29,384 nucleotides of DNA from Ruminiclostridium sp. (GTDB lineage Bacteria; Bacillota; Clostridia; DSM-8532): the NCBI GenBank assembly GCA_003535195.1, contig DOHN01000160.1:4436-33819 (forward strand). Direction: 5' to 3'. A program made the translations under genes and the position numbers. The notes beneath the pieces are model-generated. The model saw only the letters and a program-made list of their open reading frames with translations. It did no database searches and was not told the origin of the DNA. This document shows, in pieces, positions 14,669-22,249 of this stretch (within the stretch, counting starts at the first letter, position 1; each line of letters begins with the position of its first letter).

Positions 14669-15243
14669 TCAGGCATGGGGTAACAGCGCTGAACGACGCC
14701 GGCTGTTTTATTGGCCGGACAGACTGCGGGATGGCAGAAGAAGGCTTTAAACAGGCAGCTGCGGTAAAAAGATTTTTGGAAGGTGTTCCCTTTGACGGTA
14801 TTTATGCCAGTCCGCTCAAAAGAGCGGTGCAGACGGCGGAGGTACTGGGCAGCCCCTTCTTTCGTGATGAAAGATTGGCGGAAATGAATTTTGGCATATT
14901 TGAAGGACTGACCTATCCAGAAATCCAGAATCAATATCCTGAATACCTGCATTTATGGAATGGGGGTTATCTGCGATATAGAATTCCCGGCGGGGAAAGT
15001 CTGGAAGCTGTATTTATCAGGGTGGAGGAATTTATTAAGGAGATTCAAGGGAACCATAAAAGGGCTTTGGTAATATCCCATGGGGGCGTGATAAGATGTG
15101 CCCTGTCACTGGCCCTTTCGAGCAGGGATCATTTCTACAGATTCCGCGCAGATCATGGGAGTGTGAGTATTGCCGCCTTTGAGGCGGATTACAGCTATAT
15201 AAAGGCCGTCAACCTCTCTTCTAAAAAGCTCGACTGTTTTTAA
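14653..15243 (+). CDS. cobC: Histidine phosphatase family protein, probable alpha-ribazole phosphatase
   Basis: This 196-residue phosphoglycerate-mutase-like phosphatase has the catalytic RHG motif (LVRHGVTALN, R7-H8-G9) and the second histidine in VISHGGVIRCALS. YASPLKRAVQTAEVL is also typical. As the last gene of the cob operon, overlapping cobS by 16 bases, it most likely removes the phosphate from alpha-ribazole phosphate or adenosylcobalamin phosphate. The function comes from context, because the family is broad. Its 3' end overlaps the 3' end of the convergent cysteine desulfurase gene by 23 bases, and no terminator separates them. Confidence 0.88.
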   Translation: MDIVLVRHGVTALNDAGCFIGRTDCGMAEEGFKQAAAVKRFLEGVPFDGIYASPLKRAVQTAEVLGSPFFRDERLAEMNFGIFEGLTYPEIQNQYPEYLHLWNGGYLRYRIPGGESLEAVFIRVEEFIKEIQGNHKRALVISHGGVIRCALSLALSSRDHFYRFRADHGSVSIAAFEADYSYIKAVNLSSKKLDCF

Positions 15244-16666
15244 TTTTCCACAGTGTGTCTGCCAGGCGTTCGATTTCGTCCCGGGTATTGTAAAATGCAA
15301 AAGAGGCTCGGATGACACTTTCCAGGCCGTACCGCCTCAAAATGGGCTGGGAACAGTGATGGCCGGTGCGGACCGCAATTCCTTCGTCGTCCAGCGCTTT
15401 CCCCACCTCTTCAGCGTTCATTCCCTCCATTGTAAATGAAAGGATGCCCGTCTTTTGGGGGGCATTGCCGATCAGGCATAACCCCGGAATCTGACGGAGC
15501 AGCCCCGTTCCGTATAACAAAAGCTGATGCTCGTATTGGCTTATTTTCTCCAGCCCTATACCAGAGACATAATCAATGGCCGCGCCTAAGCCGATGGCAT
15601 CGGCAATATTGCCCGTACCTGCTTCAAACCGGTGGGGAGGTGCTTTGTAGGCAGTCTGCTCAAAGGTTACATTGGAAATCATATTCCCGCCTCCCTGATA
15701 GGGCTCCATGGAGTCCAGCAGCGGGTACTTTCCGTATAAAACCCCTATACCTGTGGGGCCGAAGACCTTATGCCCTGAAAAAGCATAGAAGTCGCAGTCC
15801 AGTGCCTGCACATCGGTTTTCAGGTGGGCAATCGCCTGGGCCCCGTCTATTAATACCTTAGCGCCATAGCGGTGCGCCATGTGGATCATTTCGGCAGCCG
15901 GTATGATGGTGCCCAGTGTATTGGAAACATGGGCGAGGGCAACGATCTTTGTTTTTGGGGATAGGAGCTTTTCGTATTCGGAGAGGATTACCTGTCCGTT
16001 TTCGTCTGCGGGAATGGACCTTAGTTTAGCGCCCCTGCCGGCGCAAACCATTTGCCAGGGAACAATATTGGCGTGATGCTCGAGCAATGTGACAATCACT
16101 TCATCACCTGCTGAAAGATTCTGCTTTCCGTAGGTTTGGGCCACCAGATTGATTCCCTCGGTGGCACCGCGGACAAAGACGATCTCATCAGCGCTTTTGG
16201 CGTTGATGAAGGCTGCAATCTTCCTTCTGGCGTCTTCATAAGCATTGGTGGTCCGCGCGGCAAGAGTGTGTGCAGCCCGGTGCACATTGGAATTCTCATG
16301 CTCATAGTAATATTTGATCCGCTCGATGACCCTGGCGGGTTTTTGGGTCGTAGCGGCGTTATCGAACCAGACAAGCTTTTTGCCTTTGATCTCTTCCTGG
16401 AGAATGGGAAAATCCCTGCGAATTGTATTTACATCAAGAAGGGAAGGGGCGAATGCCCGGTCTGCTTTCAGAAACTCCTTTTCGCACAAAACCCGGGGAT
16501 GGTATTCCGGAGCATCGCATGGGATCTCAGAGCCGGTCCAATGAGCCGGGGAAGGGGAATTGCAGGACGAAATTTTCTCAAGAAACTCCGGGAAATAGTC
16601 CTGAGCCATGGAAGAAAGCAGTGATTCTATCTTTTCAATTGGAAGATCCATGTTATTTATATTCAT
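15221..16666 (-). CDS. SufS-like cysteine desulfurase with N-terminal cargo-type extension (encapsulin cargo)
   Basis: This 481-residue protein has a complete class II (SufS-type) cysteine desulfurase from about residue 77: FDNAATTQKP, HHANIVPWQ, the PLP lysine K300 in SGHKVFGPTG and the catalytic C438 in RTGHHCSQP. It takes sulfur from L-cysteine as a persulfide. The 76 residues in front are absent from ordinary SufS (about 405 aa). They hold an amphipathic stretch (IEKIESLLSSMAQDYFPEFL, residues 10-29), then a Pro/Cys-containing linker. Family 2A encapsulin cargo desulfurases carry such an N-terminal targeting region. The ATG at 16664-16666 lies inside the last codons of the encapsulin gene (14-base overlap, no strong RBS), implying coupled translation; an ATG at 16649-16651 is an alternative. 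No suf genes are nearby, which fits a dedicated cargo role. Confidence 0.92.
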   Translation of the reverse strand: MNINNMDLPIEKIESLLSSMAQDYFPEFLEKISSCNSPSPAHWTGSEIPCDAPEYHPRVLCEKEFLKADRAFAPSLLDVNTIRRDFPILQEEIKGKKLVWFDNAATTQKPARVIERIKYYYEHENSNVHRAAHTLAARTTNAYEDARRKIAAFINAKSADEIVFVRGATEGINLVAQTYGKQNLSAGDEVIVTLLEHHANIVPWQMVCAGRGAKLRSIPADENGQVILSEYEKLLSPKTKIVALAHVSNTLGTIIPAAEMIHMAHRYGAKVLIDGAQAIAHLKTDVQALDCDFYAFSGHKVFGPTGIGVLYGKYPLLDSMEPYQGGGNMISNVTFEQTAYKAPPHRFEAGTGNIADAIGLGAAIDYVSGIGLEKISQYEHQLLLYGTGLLRQIPGLCLIGNAPQKTGILSFTMEGMNAEEVGKALDDEGIAVRTGHHCSQPILRRYGLESVIRASFAFYNTRDEIERLADTLWKIKNSRAF

Positions 16667-17597
16667 AGTAGTTTCCGATTTCCACATCCTCGAGAACGGC
16701 AATGGCATCCTCTGCCAGTATTGCTGTGGAACAATAAATGGAAAGCAGATAATTGCCGATTCCCTGGTTATCAATACCCATAAATCTTATCGATAAACCC
16801 TTGGACTGTTCCCCGGCCAGGCCTGTCTGGTAAAGGCCAATGACCCCTTGCTTTTTTTCGCCGGTACGAATCAGGAGGATATTGGTTTTGCCGCTGCCGC
16901 CCTTTGGCTTTTTTCTGCCGTCTACTAAAAGCTTGTCACAGGGGACGATGGGAATACCTCTCCAGGTAATGAAGGGAGAGCCATAAAGGCTGACCGCAAC
17001 AGGCGGAACGCCGCGCCGGGTGCATTCCCGTCCAAAAGCGGCAATGGCGGCCGGATGGGCAAGGAAGAAGGAAGGCTCCTTCCATACTTTTGAGATCAGC
17101 TCATCTAAATCGTCGGGTGTCGGAGAACCGGAACGGGATTTGATCCTTTGGCAAGGCTCAATATTGTTCAAGAGGCCGTAATCTTCACTATTGACGATTA
17201 AGCCTTCCTGTTTTTCTTTGATGCTTTCCATGCCCAGTCGGAGCTGCTCTTTGATTTGATCATAGGGCTTGCTGTAAATATCTGATACCCGGGTTTCTAT
17301 TTTGATGATGGATGAGACAGAAGTAAGTACATATTCACGCGGATGAGGCTCATAGTCGATATATCCTTCCGGAATGTCATCGCCGTTGGTCTGGGAACAA
17401 AGAACCTCAAGCTGTTTTTCTCCGTCCTTCACTTTATTTAAACGAAAAATACCCGAGTCCAAAGGCTTCCAATCCAAAAATCTCGATAACCACCGGGGGG
17501 TGATAGAAATAAACTGCGGCGCGGTTTTCTCGACATCTGCAAGCTGATAGGCGCAATGGGCTGATAAGGCTTTTGATTTATACTCTTTTTCCGGCAT
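16653..17597 (-). CDS. srpI: Family 2A encapsulin shell protein (SrpI-like, HK97 fold)
   Basis: This 314-residue protein resembles the cyanobacterial SrpI shell protein along its length. Recognisable blocks are ITPRWLSRFLDWKPLDSGIF (32-51), RVSDIYSKPYDQIKEQLRL (103-121), PTPDDLDELISKVWKEPSFF (159-178), LAHPAAIAAFGRECTRRGVP (179-198) and GLSIRFMGID (267-276). No protease or portal gene is nearby, so this is not a prophage capsid. Family 2A shells self-assemble into icosahedral compartments enclosing a cysteine desulfurase, and that partner overlaps its 3' end. A short basic, Gly-rich insertion (RKKPKGGSGKTN, 228-239) appears longer than in SrpI as I remember it. The start is ATG at 17595-17597, with AAGGAG 8 bases upstream. 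Confidence 0.93.
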   Translation of the reverse strand: MPEKEYKSKALSAHCAYQLADVEKTAPQFISITPRWLSRFLDWKPLDSGIFRLNKVKDGEKQLEVLCSQTNGDDIPEGYIDYEPHPREYVLTSVSSIIKIETRVSDIYSKPYDQIKEQLRLGMESIKEKQEGLIVNSEDYGLLNNIEPCQRIKSRSGSPTPDDLDELISKVWKEPSFFLAHPAAIAAFGRECTRRGVPPVAVSLYGSPFITWRGIPIVPCDKLLVDGRKKPKGGSGKTNILLIRTGEKKQGVIGLYQTGLAGEQSKGLSIRFMGIDNQGIGNYLLSIYCSTAILAEDAIAVLEDVEIGNYYEYK

Positions 17598-17665
17598 GGA
17601 AATACTCCTTCGCTGATTCGATGAAATTTTCTGAATTATTGTGTGGTTTTTAAGCTTTTTCTATT

Positions 17666-17705
17666 CACTTTGGCGAGCTTGGACTTTCCTTTGACGCACT
17701 TTGGC
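17666..17705. repeat. Direct repeats CACTTTGGC in the encapsulin leader
   Basis: CACTTTGGC occurs at 17666-17674 and 17697-17705, exactly 31 bases (about three helical turns) apart. A degenerate copy (GGACTTTCC) lies between them. They lie between the presumed -10 region and the encapsulin start, so they could be a regulator binding site. Confidence 0.45.
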
Positions 17706-17728
17706 TATGTATTCTTTTCTCCGTGTGT

Positions 17729-17738
17729 TATTATAATA
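17729..17738. promoter_or_regulatory. Palindromic -10 region between encapsulin and ybaK
   Basis: TATTATAATA is its own reverse complement, so a TATAAT-like -10 is available in both directions of this divergent 197-base region. No good -35 was found on either strand, which suggests an activator-dependent promoter or another position. Confidence 0.35.
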
Positions 17739-17794
17739 AAAGCGGCAATATGAAAATAACAGCAGGTTAAAGCTTGGGGGACAAGAAGATTATT

Positions 17795-18271
17795 ATGGCA
17801 AAAGAAGCTAAAACAAATGCCATGCGCATTTTAGAAAAAAATCATATAGCATATACCCTCTATACCTACGAGTGTGATGAATTTACGAACGGCGTAGAGG
17901 CTATCACAAAGCTCGGAAAGCCTTTGGAGCAGTCGTTTAAAACCCTTGTGGCTCAGGGGAAAAGCAAAAATTACTTTGTTTTTGTGATCCCTGTAGCAGA
18001 AGAGCTTGATTTAAAAAAGGCCGCCGCAGCTGTAGCAGAGAAGTCTGTTGAACTGATTCATGTCAAAGAAATAAACCAAGTGACCGGATATATTCGAGGG
18101 GGTTGCACGCCCATCGGGATGAAAAAACAGTTTCAGACGACAATACATCAAAGCGCCGCCGGTCTTCATTCCATTATCATCAGCGGCGGCAGAATCGGAG
18201 TTCAGATTGAGCTGGAGACCAATGACTTGATTCGCGTTATCAACGGTAAGCTTGCCGATATTATTATCTGA
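17795..18271 (+). CDS. ybaK: YbaK/EbsC-type Cys-tRNA(Pro) deacylase
   Basis: This 158-residue protein is of usual length for the YbaK branch. The segments EAITKLGKPLEQSFKTLVAQ, KNYFVFVIPVAEELDLKKAA and GYIRGGCTPIGMKK are typical, including the conserved lysine and the GGxxPxG loop. These enzymes hydrolyse Cys wrongly attached to tRNA(Pro) and related mischarged tRNAs. I chose the ATG at 17795; the frame also has a TTG at 17774 just behind GCTTGGGGGA. It is divergent from the encapsulin/cysteine desulfurase pair, so two cysteine-related functions share an intergenic region. That may be chance. Confidence 0.92.
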   Translation: MAKEAKTNAMRILEKNHIAYTLYTYECDEFTNGVEAITKLGKPLEQSFKTLVAQGKSKNYFVFVIPVAEELDLKKAAAAVAEKSVELIHVKEINQVTGYIRGGCTPIGMKKQFQTTIHQSAAGLHSIIISGGRIGVQIELETNDLIRVINGKLADIII

Positions 18272-18285
18272 TTGGGCTGGTATTT

Positions 18286-18768
18286 ATGAAGAAATTATAT
18301 TTCTATCAGACCGGTATCGGGAAAATAGGAATCGCTGAAAATCAAGGGAGTATAACCGATATTTTCTTTGGTTCTGAAAAAGTTCCCCGGGATATTCTAT
18401 TGGAAGAGACATCCTTGCTTCGTGAAGCAGCCGGACAGCTTCAGGAATACTTTCTGGGAAAGCTCCGAAGGTTTGATCTTCCTCTTTCACCGGAAGGAAC
18501 CGCGTTTCAAAAAAGCGTTTGGCGCGCTCTTTGTGAGATCCCATACGGAGAAACCCGAACCTATGGGGAAATAGCGCGGGAAATAGGAAATAAAAGGGCT
18601 TGCAGGGCTGTCGGCATGGCCAACAATAAAAATCCTGCAGTAATTGTGATTCCGTGCCATCGCGTGATCGGAGCAAACGGCAAGCTGGTTGGCTATGGCG
18701 GGGGTCTGGATATGAAAGCATATCTGTTGAATCTTGAAAAGAAGGTACTCGGGGCTGACTTGATTTAA
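18286..18768 (+). CDS. ogt: Methylated-DNA-[protein]-cysteine S-methyltransferase
   Basis: This 160-residue protein has the catalytic motif VIPCHRVIG with the acceptor C124. The helix-turn-helix part FQKSVWRALCEIPYGETRTY and RACRAVGMANNKNP complete the domain. It removes O6-alkyl groups from guanine by transfer to its own cysteine. It starts 14 bases after ybaK on the same strand and is probably co-transcribed. Confidence 0.94.
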   Translation: MKKLYFYQTGIGKIGIAENQGSITDIFFGSEKVPRDILLEETSLLREAAGQLQEYFLGKLRRFDLPLSPEGTAFQKSVWRALCEIPYGETRTYGEIAREIGNKRACRAVGMANNKNPAVIVIPCHRVIGANGKLVGYGGGLDMKAYLLNLEKKVLGADLI

Positions 18769-18841
18769 TTATATACGAAAAAAAAGTAAGCCGTCAGAAT
18801 ATTTTTAATGAAGACCAAAAATATTTTGAAATGAGGAAAGT

Positions 18842-20038
18842 ATGAAAGGTTTGCTTCGTCATCAATTTGTATTCAATTTTTTTCAGCTTTGCATCAAACA
18901 CTATTTTAAAAGGAAATTCAATTACGATTTTCAGACAGTAAAGCCAAGCTATTCCTCCTATATTGTTCTTTCCAATCATACAACCAATTATGATCCCATC
19001 ATGGTGGGCTTAAGCTTTCCAAAACTGCTGTATTATGTGGCCAGTGACCATATTTTTCGCTGGGGATTTGCAAGCAGGCTCATAGAATATCTGGCGGCGC
19101 CCATCCCGCGTCTGAAAGCCATCACTGAAGTGCAAACCATCAAACAGATTTTAAGAACATTAAAGAGCGGCGGAAATATTTGTATTTTTGCTGAGGGCAA
19201 CAGGTCGTTCTCGGGTGAAACCGGCGATATACCCGAATCCACCGGAAAACTGGTCAAGCTGAGCGGGGCCGCGCTTATCACCTATTGCCTTGAGGGTGGT
19301 TATTTTACAAACCCCCGTTGGGGCAGGAATTTGCGCCGGGGTTCCATGTTTGGACGGAAAGTCATGGAGTACGGCCCGGAGCAGATCAGAGAAATGACTG
19401 TGGATCAGCTGAATGCGGCCATTCAAAAGGATCTGTATGTAAACGCCTATGAAGAGCAGAAGATGCGGCCCGTTGCCTATAACGGTGAAAATCTTGCAGA
19501 GGATCTGGAGACTGCTCTGTATCTGTGCCCTCAATGCAAGCGCATGACGGGTCTGAAAAGTGAGGGCGATCAATTCTATTGTTCCTGCGGTTTAAAGGTT
19601 CTATATACACCCTACGGCAGTTTTCTTTCCCAGGAAGCCCAATCCCCGCCCTTTCAGAGCGTTTTAGACTGGAGCCGGTGGCAGAGTGCCGAGATCATAA
19701 AAATGGCAGAGGATTTCAGTCAATATCCATCGGATAAACTAATTCTCAGCGATATGGGCCAAAGTCTCTGGAGAATTAAAAAGGCCCGCAAAAGTAAGCT
19801 CCTTTGCCGGGGGACACTGGAATTATATAATAACCGGCTGATCATGAGAAACGCCGATGGCGGCGAATATTCATTTGATTTTGACAAAATATCGGGCATG
19901 GCCATTTATAGCCGGATGGTTTTAATATTTTCGACAACGGACCGGTATTCCTACGAAATTAAGTCCTCCAACCCTCGAAGTGCCATTAAATATCTGGAGT
20001 TGTTCAAGACATTAAAAACCATTAAAAAAAGGGAGTGA
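18842..20038 (+). CDS. PlsC-type acyltransferase with zinc-ribbon-like insert and C-terminal domain
   Basis: This 398-residue protein has an N-terminal PlsC/LPLAT domain: SNHTTNYDP with the catalytic His/Asp pair H46 and D51, and FAEGNRSFSG (116-125), corresponding to the substrate-binding FPEGTRS motif. Unlike plain PlsC (about 200-250 aa), it continues with CPQC...CSCG (C229, C232, C247, C249), a likely zinc-ribbon. A beta-rich C-terminal region (LYNNRLIMRNADGGEYSFDF) then follows, reminiscent of a PH/GRAM-like fold, which is inference. It probably acylates a lysolipid at the membrane. GAGGAAAG stands in front of the ATG at 18842. An A/T-rich inverted repeat (18798-18806 with 18817-18825) lies between it and ogt. 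The symporter gene begins 4 bases downstream. Confidence 0.82.
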   Translation: MKGLLRHQFVFNFFQLCIKHYFKRKFNYDFQTVKPSYSSYIVLSNHTTNYDPIMVGLSFPKLLYYVASDHIFRWGFASRLIEYLAAPIPRLKAITEVQTIKQILRTLKSGGNICIFAEGNRSFSGETGDIPESTGKLVKLSGAALITYCLEGGYFTNPRWGRNLRRGSMFGRKVMEYGPEQIREMTVDQLNAAIQKDLYVNAYEEQKMRPVAYNGENLAEDLETALYLCPQCKRMTGLKSEGDQFYCSCGLKVLYTPYGSFLSQEAQSPPFQSVLDWSRWQSAEIIKMAEDFSQYPSDKLILSDMGQSLWRIKKARKSKLLCRGTLELYNNRLIMRNADGGEYSFDFDKISGMAIYSRMVLIFSTTDRYSYEIKSSNPRSAIKYLELFKTLKTIKKRE

Positions 20039-20042
20039 CCTT

Positions 20043-21425
20043 ATGGATTTTTCCGCAGAAAACACGGCGCTATGGAGTTTTATTCTTCAGCTGGGTGTCA
20101 TCTCCGGCATCATGCTTTTGGCCAATGCAATGCGCCGCAAGATCCTTTTCATACGCAATAGTATGATACCCACTGCGGTTCTGGCCGGCTTTGTTGCGTT
20201 AATTCTTCGCACAGCCGGGCTCCTGCCCGTCAATGCAAATATTCTTGAGATGATTACTTACCATACCATCGGAATCGGTTTTATCGCATTGTCCCTTCGC
20301 ATACCTCCCAAATATGATGATTCCCTGAAAAGCGATTTTGCCGGATTAAAAAGCGGTGCGTTAATTGTCAGTACTTATCTGGTGCAGGGGATTACGGGAT
20401 TGATTATTTCAATCATACTGGCCTATACCGTTATGCCGGATCTATTCAAAGCTTCTGGTATATTGCTTCCGATGGGGTATGGGCAGGGCCCGGGGCAGGC
20501 GAATAATGTGGGGTCTACCTATGAGCAGCTGGGCTTTGCAGGTGGTCAGTCTTTTGGATTGTCCATTGCCGCTGCCGGCTTTATTTGTGCCTGTGTTGTG
20601 GGTGTTATTTATATAAATTATCTGAACCGGCACAAAAAGGTCAAAGTGCAGGAATCGGATTACATTTCAGGCTCTGTAACAGTGGAGGATTTTCAGGACT
20701 CCAATGAAATCCCGATCTCTGAATCAGTGGACAGACTTTCGGTGCAGTTTGCATTGGTGCTGCTTATTTATTTGGGAACTTACCTTGTTTCCCTTGGAAT
20801 AACGTCTGTGTTGAAGCAATGCATACCGGGTTTGGCAAAAAGCCTGACACCCATCATATGGGGATTTAATTTTATCCTTGGTTCGATTCTTGCGATGCTG
20901 TGCCGAACGGCTTTTAGTGCATTAACAAAAACTAAATTAATGACGCGCCAATACCCCAATAACTATCTTCTTAGCAGGATATCCGGCACTGCCTTCGATT
21001 TTATGACCTTAGCCGGTATTGCTTCCATAGAGTTCAAGGATTTGAGAGGCCTTTGGCTTCCGTTTGCCCTCATGGCTGTTACCGGAGGGGTTGTCACGTT
21101 TTTTTATTGCAAATGGCTGTGCGGCAGAATATATCCCGGCTATGAACATGAAGGCATGGTGTCCATGTATGGTATGCTGACCGGTACTATCAGCTCGGGC
21201 GTTCTGCTGCTAAGAGAAATTGATCCAGGCTTTAAGACCCCCGCCGCCAATAATTTAATGACAGGAAGCAGCTTTGCCATTGTTCTGGGGGCGCCGATGC
21301 CCATCCTGATCGGGATGGCTCCGGAGTCGGAGACCATGCTTTTTATTACCCTTGGTTTATTAGTGGTTTATATGATTCCTTTGCTGCTCATCATGCTAAA
21401 AGCACATCGAAAAAACAAAATATAG
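20043..21425 (+). CDS. GltS-like sodium:glutamate symporter family protein
   Basis: This 460-residue protein has about eleven hydrophobic segments in two halves separated by a charged loop (about residues 198-235, KKVKVQESDYISG...). RNSMIPTAVLAGFVAL in the first half and PMGYGQGPGQANNVGS (about 140-155) are the places of the ESS family (GltS) first-half motif and its re-entrant glycine loop. LTGTISSGVLLLREIDPGF is the matching second-half element. The loop reads GPGQA where GltS has GGHGT-like sequence, so the substrate may differ from glutamate. It starts with ATG at 20043, 4 bases after the acyltransferase stop, with AAAGGGAGTG as RBS. Confidence 0.8.
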   Translation: MDFSAENTALWSFILQLGVISGIMLLANAMRRKILFIRNSMIPTAVLAGFVALILRTAGLLPVNANILEMITYHTIGIGFIALSLRIPPKYDDSLKSDFAGLKSGALIVSTYLVQGITGLIISIILAYTVMPDLFKASGILLPMGYGQGPGQANNVGSTYEQLGFAGGQSFGLSIAAAGFICACVVGVIYINYLNRHKKVKVQESDYISGSVTVEDFQDSNEIPISESVDRLSVQFALVLLIYLGTYLVSLGITSVLKQCIPGLAKSLTPIIWGFNFILGSILAMLCRTAFSALTKTKLMTRQYPNNYLLSRISGTAFDFMTLAGIASIEFKDLRGLWLPFALMAVTGGVVTFFYCKWLCGRIYPGYEHEGMVSMYGMLTGTISSGVLLLREIDPGFKTPAANNLMTGSSFAIVLGAPMPILIGMAPESETMLFITLGLLVVYMIPLLLIMLKAHRKNKI

Positions 21426-21497
21426 TGGTTAAAGGTATCACAGTATGACCGCCTTTGTCATAGATTGAAATATGGACATCCTATTATGGTGATTTTT

Positions 21498-22145
21498 ATG
21501 TATAATTCATCTCCGTCTTATTGTGGATATAGGGACCCAAGCTGTCCCAGCTGTACTGATGAAGGCAGTTCCGGATATCCTGAATATGCCGGATATTCAG
21601 ATTGCGCCGGCACTGCCGCTTATCCTGCTGCTGCCGGTTGTCCTGGTTCTGCAGCCTATCCCAGTGCTGCCGCTTACCCCGGTACTGCCGGTTACCCTAT
21701 TTCTCCCGGTTACTCGGGTTATCCCTATGATCCGTGGAATTCGGGCTGCTCCTGTGAAGACGATCCTTCGGCGTCGAATGCCGTCCGGCCCTCTGAATGT
21801 GCATCTGTTCAAGGCCAATACTGCAATGGAGATCTTACAAGAATAATTCAGGAGTGTCAGGCAACCTGCGAATACCTTCTTGCCTGTATAAAACGCCGAA
21901 AGGATTGCAGGTGCAGGAGAAACCAAATGACTCTTTTAAGGGACTGTGCGGATATCTGCGGCCTTGCTGCCAAGTTCGTGCCAAGGGGCTCGGACTGTGA
22001 CAGGCAGACTGCACTGCTCTGCGCTAAAATCTGCGAATGCTGTGCCAGGGAATGCGCCCGTTTTTGTGACCGGCTATCGCAGAATTGTGCAAAGGTATGC
22101 TGCTGTTGTGCAAAGGCATGCCGGGCCTTCGCAGAAAGCCGGTAA
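21498..22145 (+). CDS. Cys-rich four-helix-bundle protein (DUF326/Csp-type copper-storage candidate) with low-complexity N-terminus
   Basis: Of 215 residues, the first ~85 are built from short Ala/Tyr/Pro/Gly units (AAYPAAAG, AAYPSAAAYPGTAGYP, PGYSGYP). The last ~100 form helices with regularly spaced cysteines (CQATCEYLLAC, CADICGLAA, CAKICECCARECARFC, CAKVCCCCAKAC), the DUF326/four-helix-bundle copper-binding pattern in which thiols line the bundle core and hold many Cu(I) ions. The chosen ATG at 21498 has GGTGA 5 bases upstream; a TTG at 21465 is weaker. No signal peptide is visible, so it is probably cytosolic or spore-associated (inference from the low-complexity tail). A terminator follows at 22181. 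It is 72 bases downstream of the symporter. Confidence 0.85.
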   Translation: MYNSSPSYCGYRDPSCPSCTDEGSSGYPEYAGYSDCAGTAAYPAAAGCPGSAAYPSAAAYPGTAGYPISPGYSGYPYDPWNSGCSCEDDPSASNAVRPSECASVQGQYCNGDLTRIIQECQATCEYLLACIKRRKDCRCRRNQMTLLRDCADICGLAAKFVPRGSDCDRQTALLCAKICECCARECARFCDRLSQNCAKVCCCCAKACRAFAESR

Positions 22146-22180
22146 GTACTAAGGCTGGATAAAATATGAATACATAATGG

Positions 22181-22229
22181 AAGCAGAGAGCTGTTTTATA
22201 GTCCATTAAAACTGCGATCTGCTTTTTTT
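22181..22229 (+). terminator. Terminator after the Cys-rich protein
   Basis: AGCAGA (22182-22187) pairs with TCTGCT (22218-22223), with inner GC and GTTTTA/TAAAAC pairings, followed by seven T. Confidence 0.75.
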
Positions 22230-22249
22230 AATATATTTTATATCAAAGT

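Noticed and set aside
15221..16774. Longer 517-residue desulfurase starting at 16774
   Set aside because: The extra 36 codons lie inside the encapsulin reading frame, have no RBS, and look like an antiframe translation of it.
16653..17597. Shell gene as a prophage major capsid protein
   Set aside because: It matches family 2A encapsulin blocks over its full length, overlaps a cysteine desulfurase, and has no protease, portal, terminase or tail genes around it.
21523..21846. Alternative frame rich in Leu/Pro/Val across the Cys-rich gene
   Set aside because: It is an overlapping frame produced by the repetitive DNA; the Cys-rich frame has the RBS and a recognisable domain.
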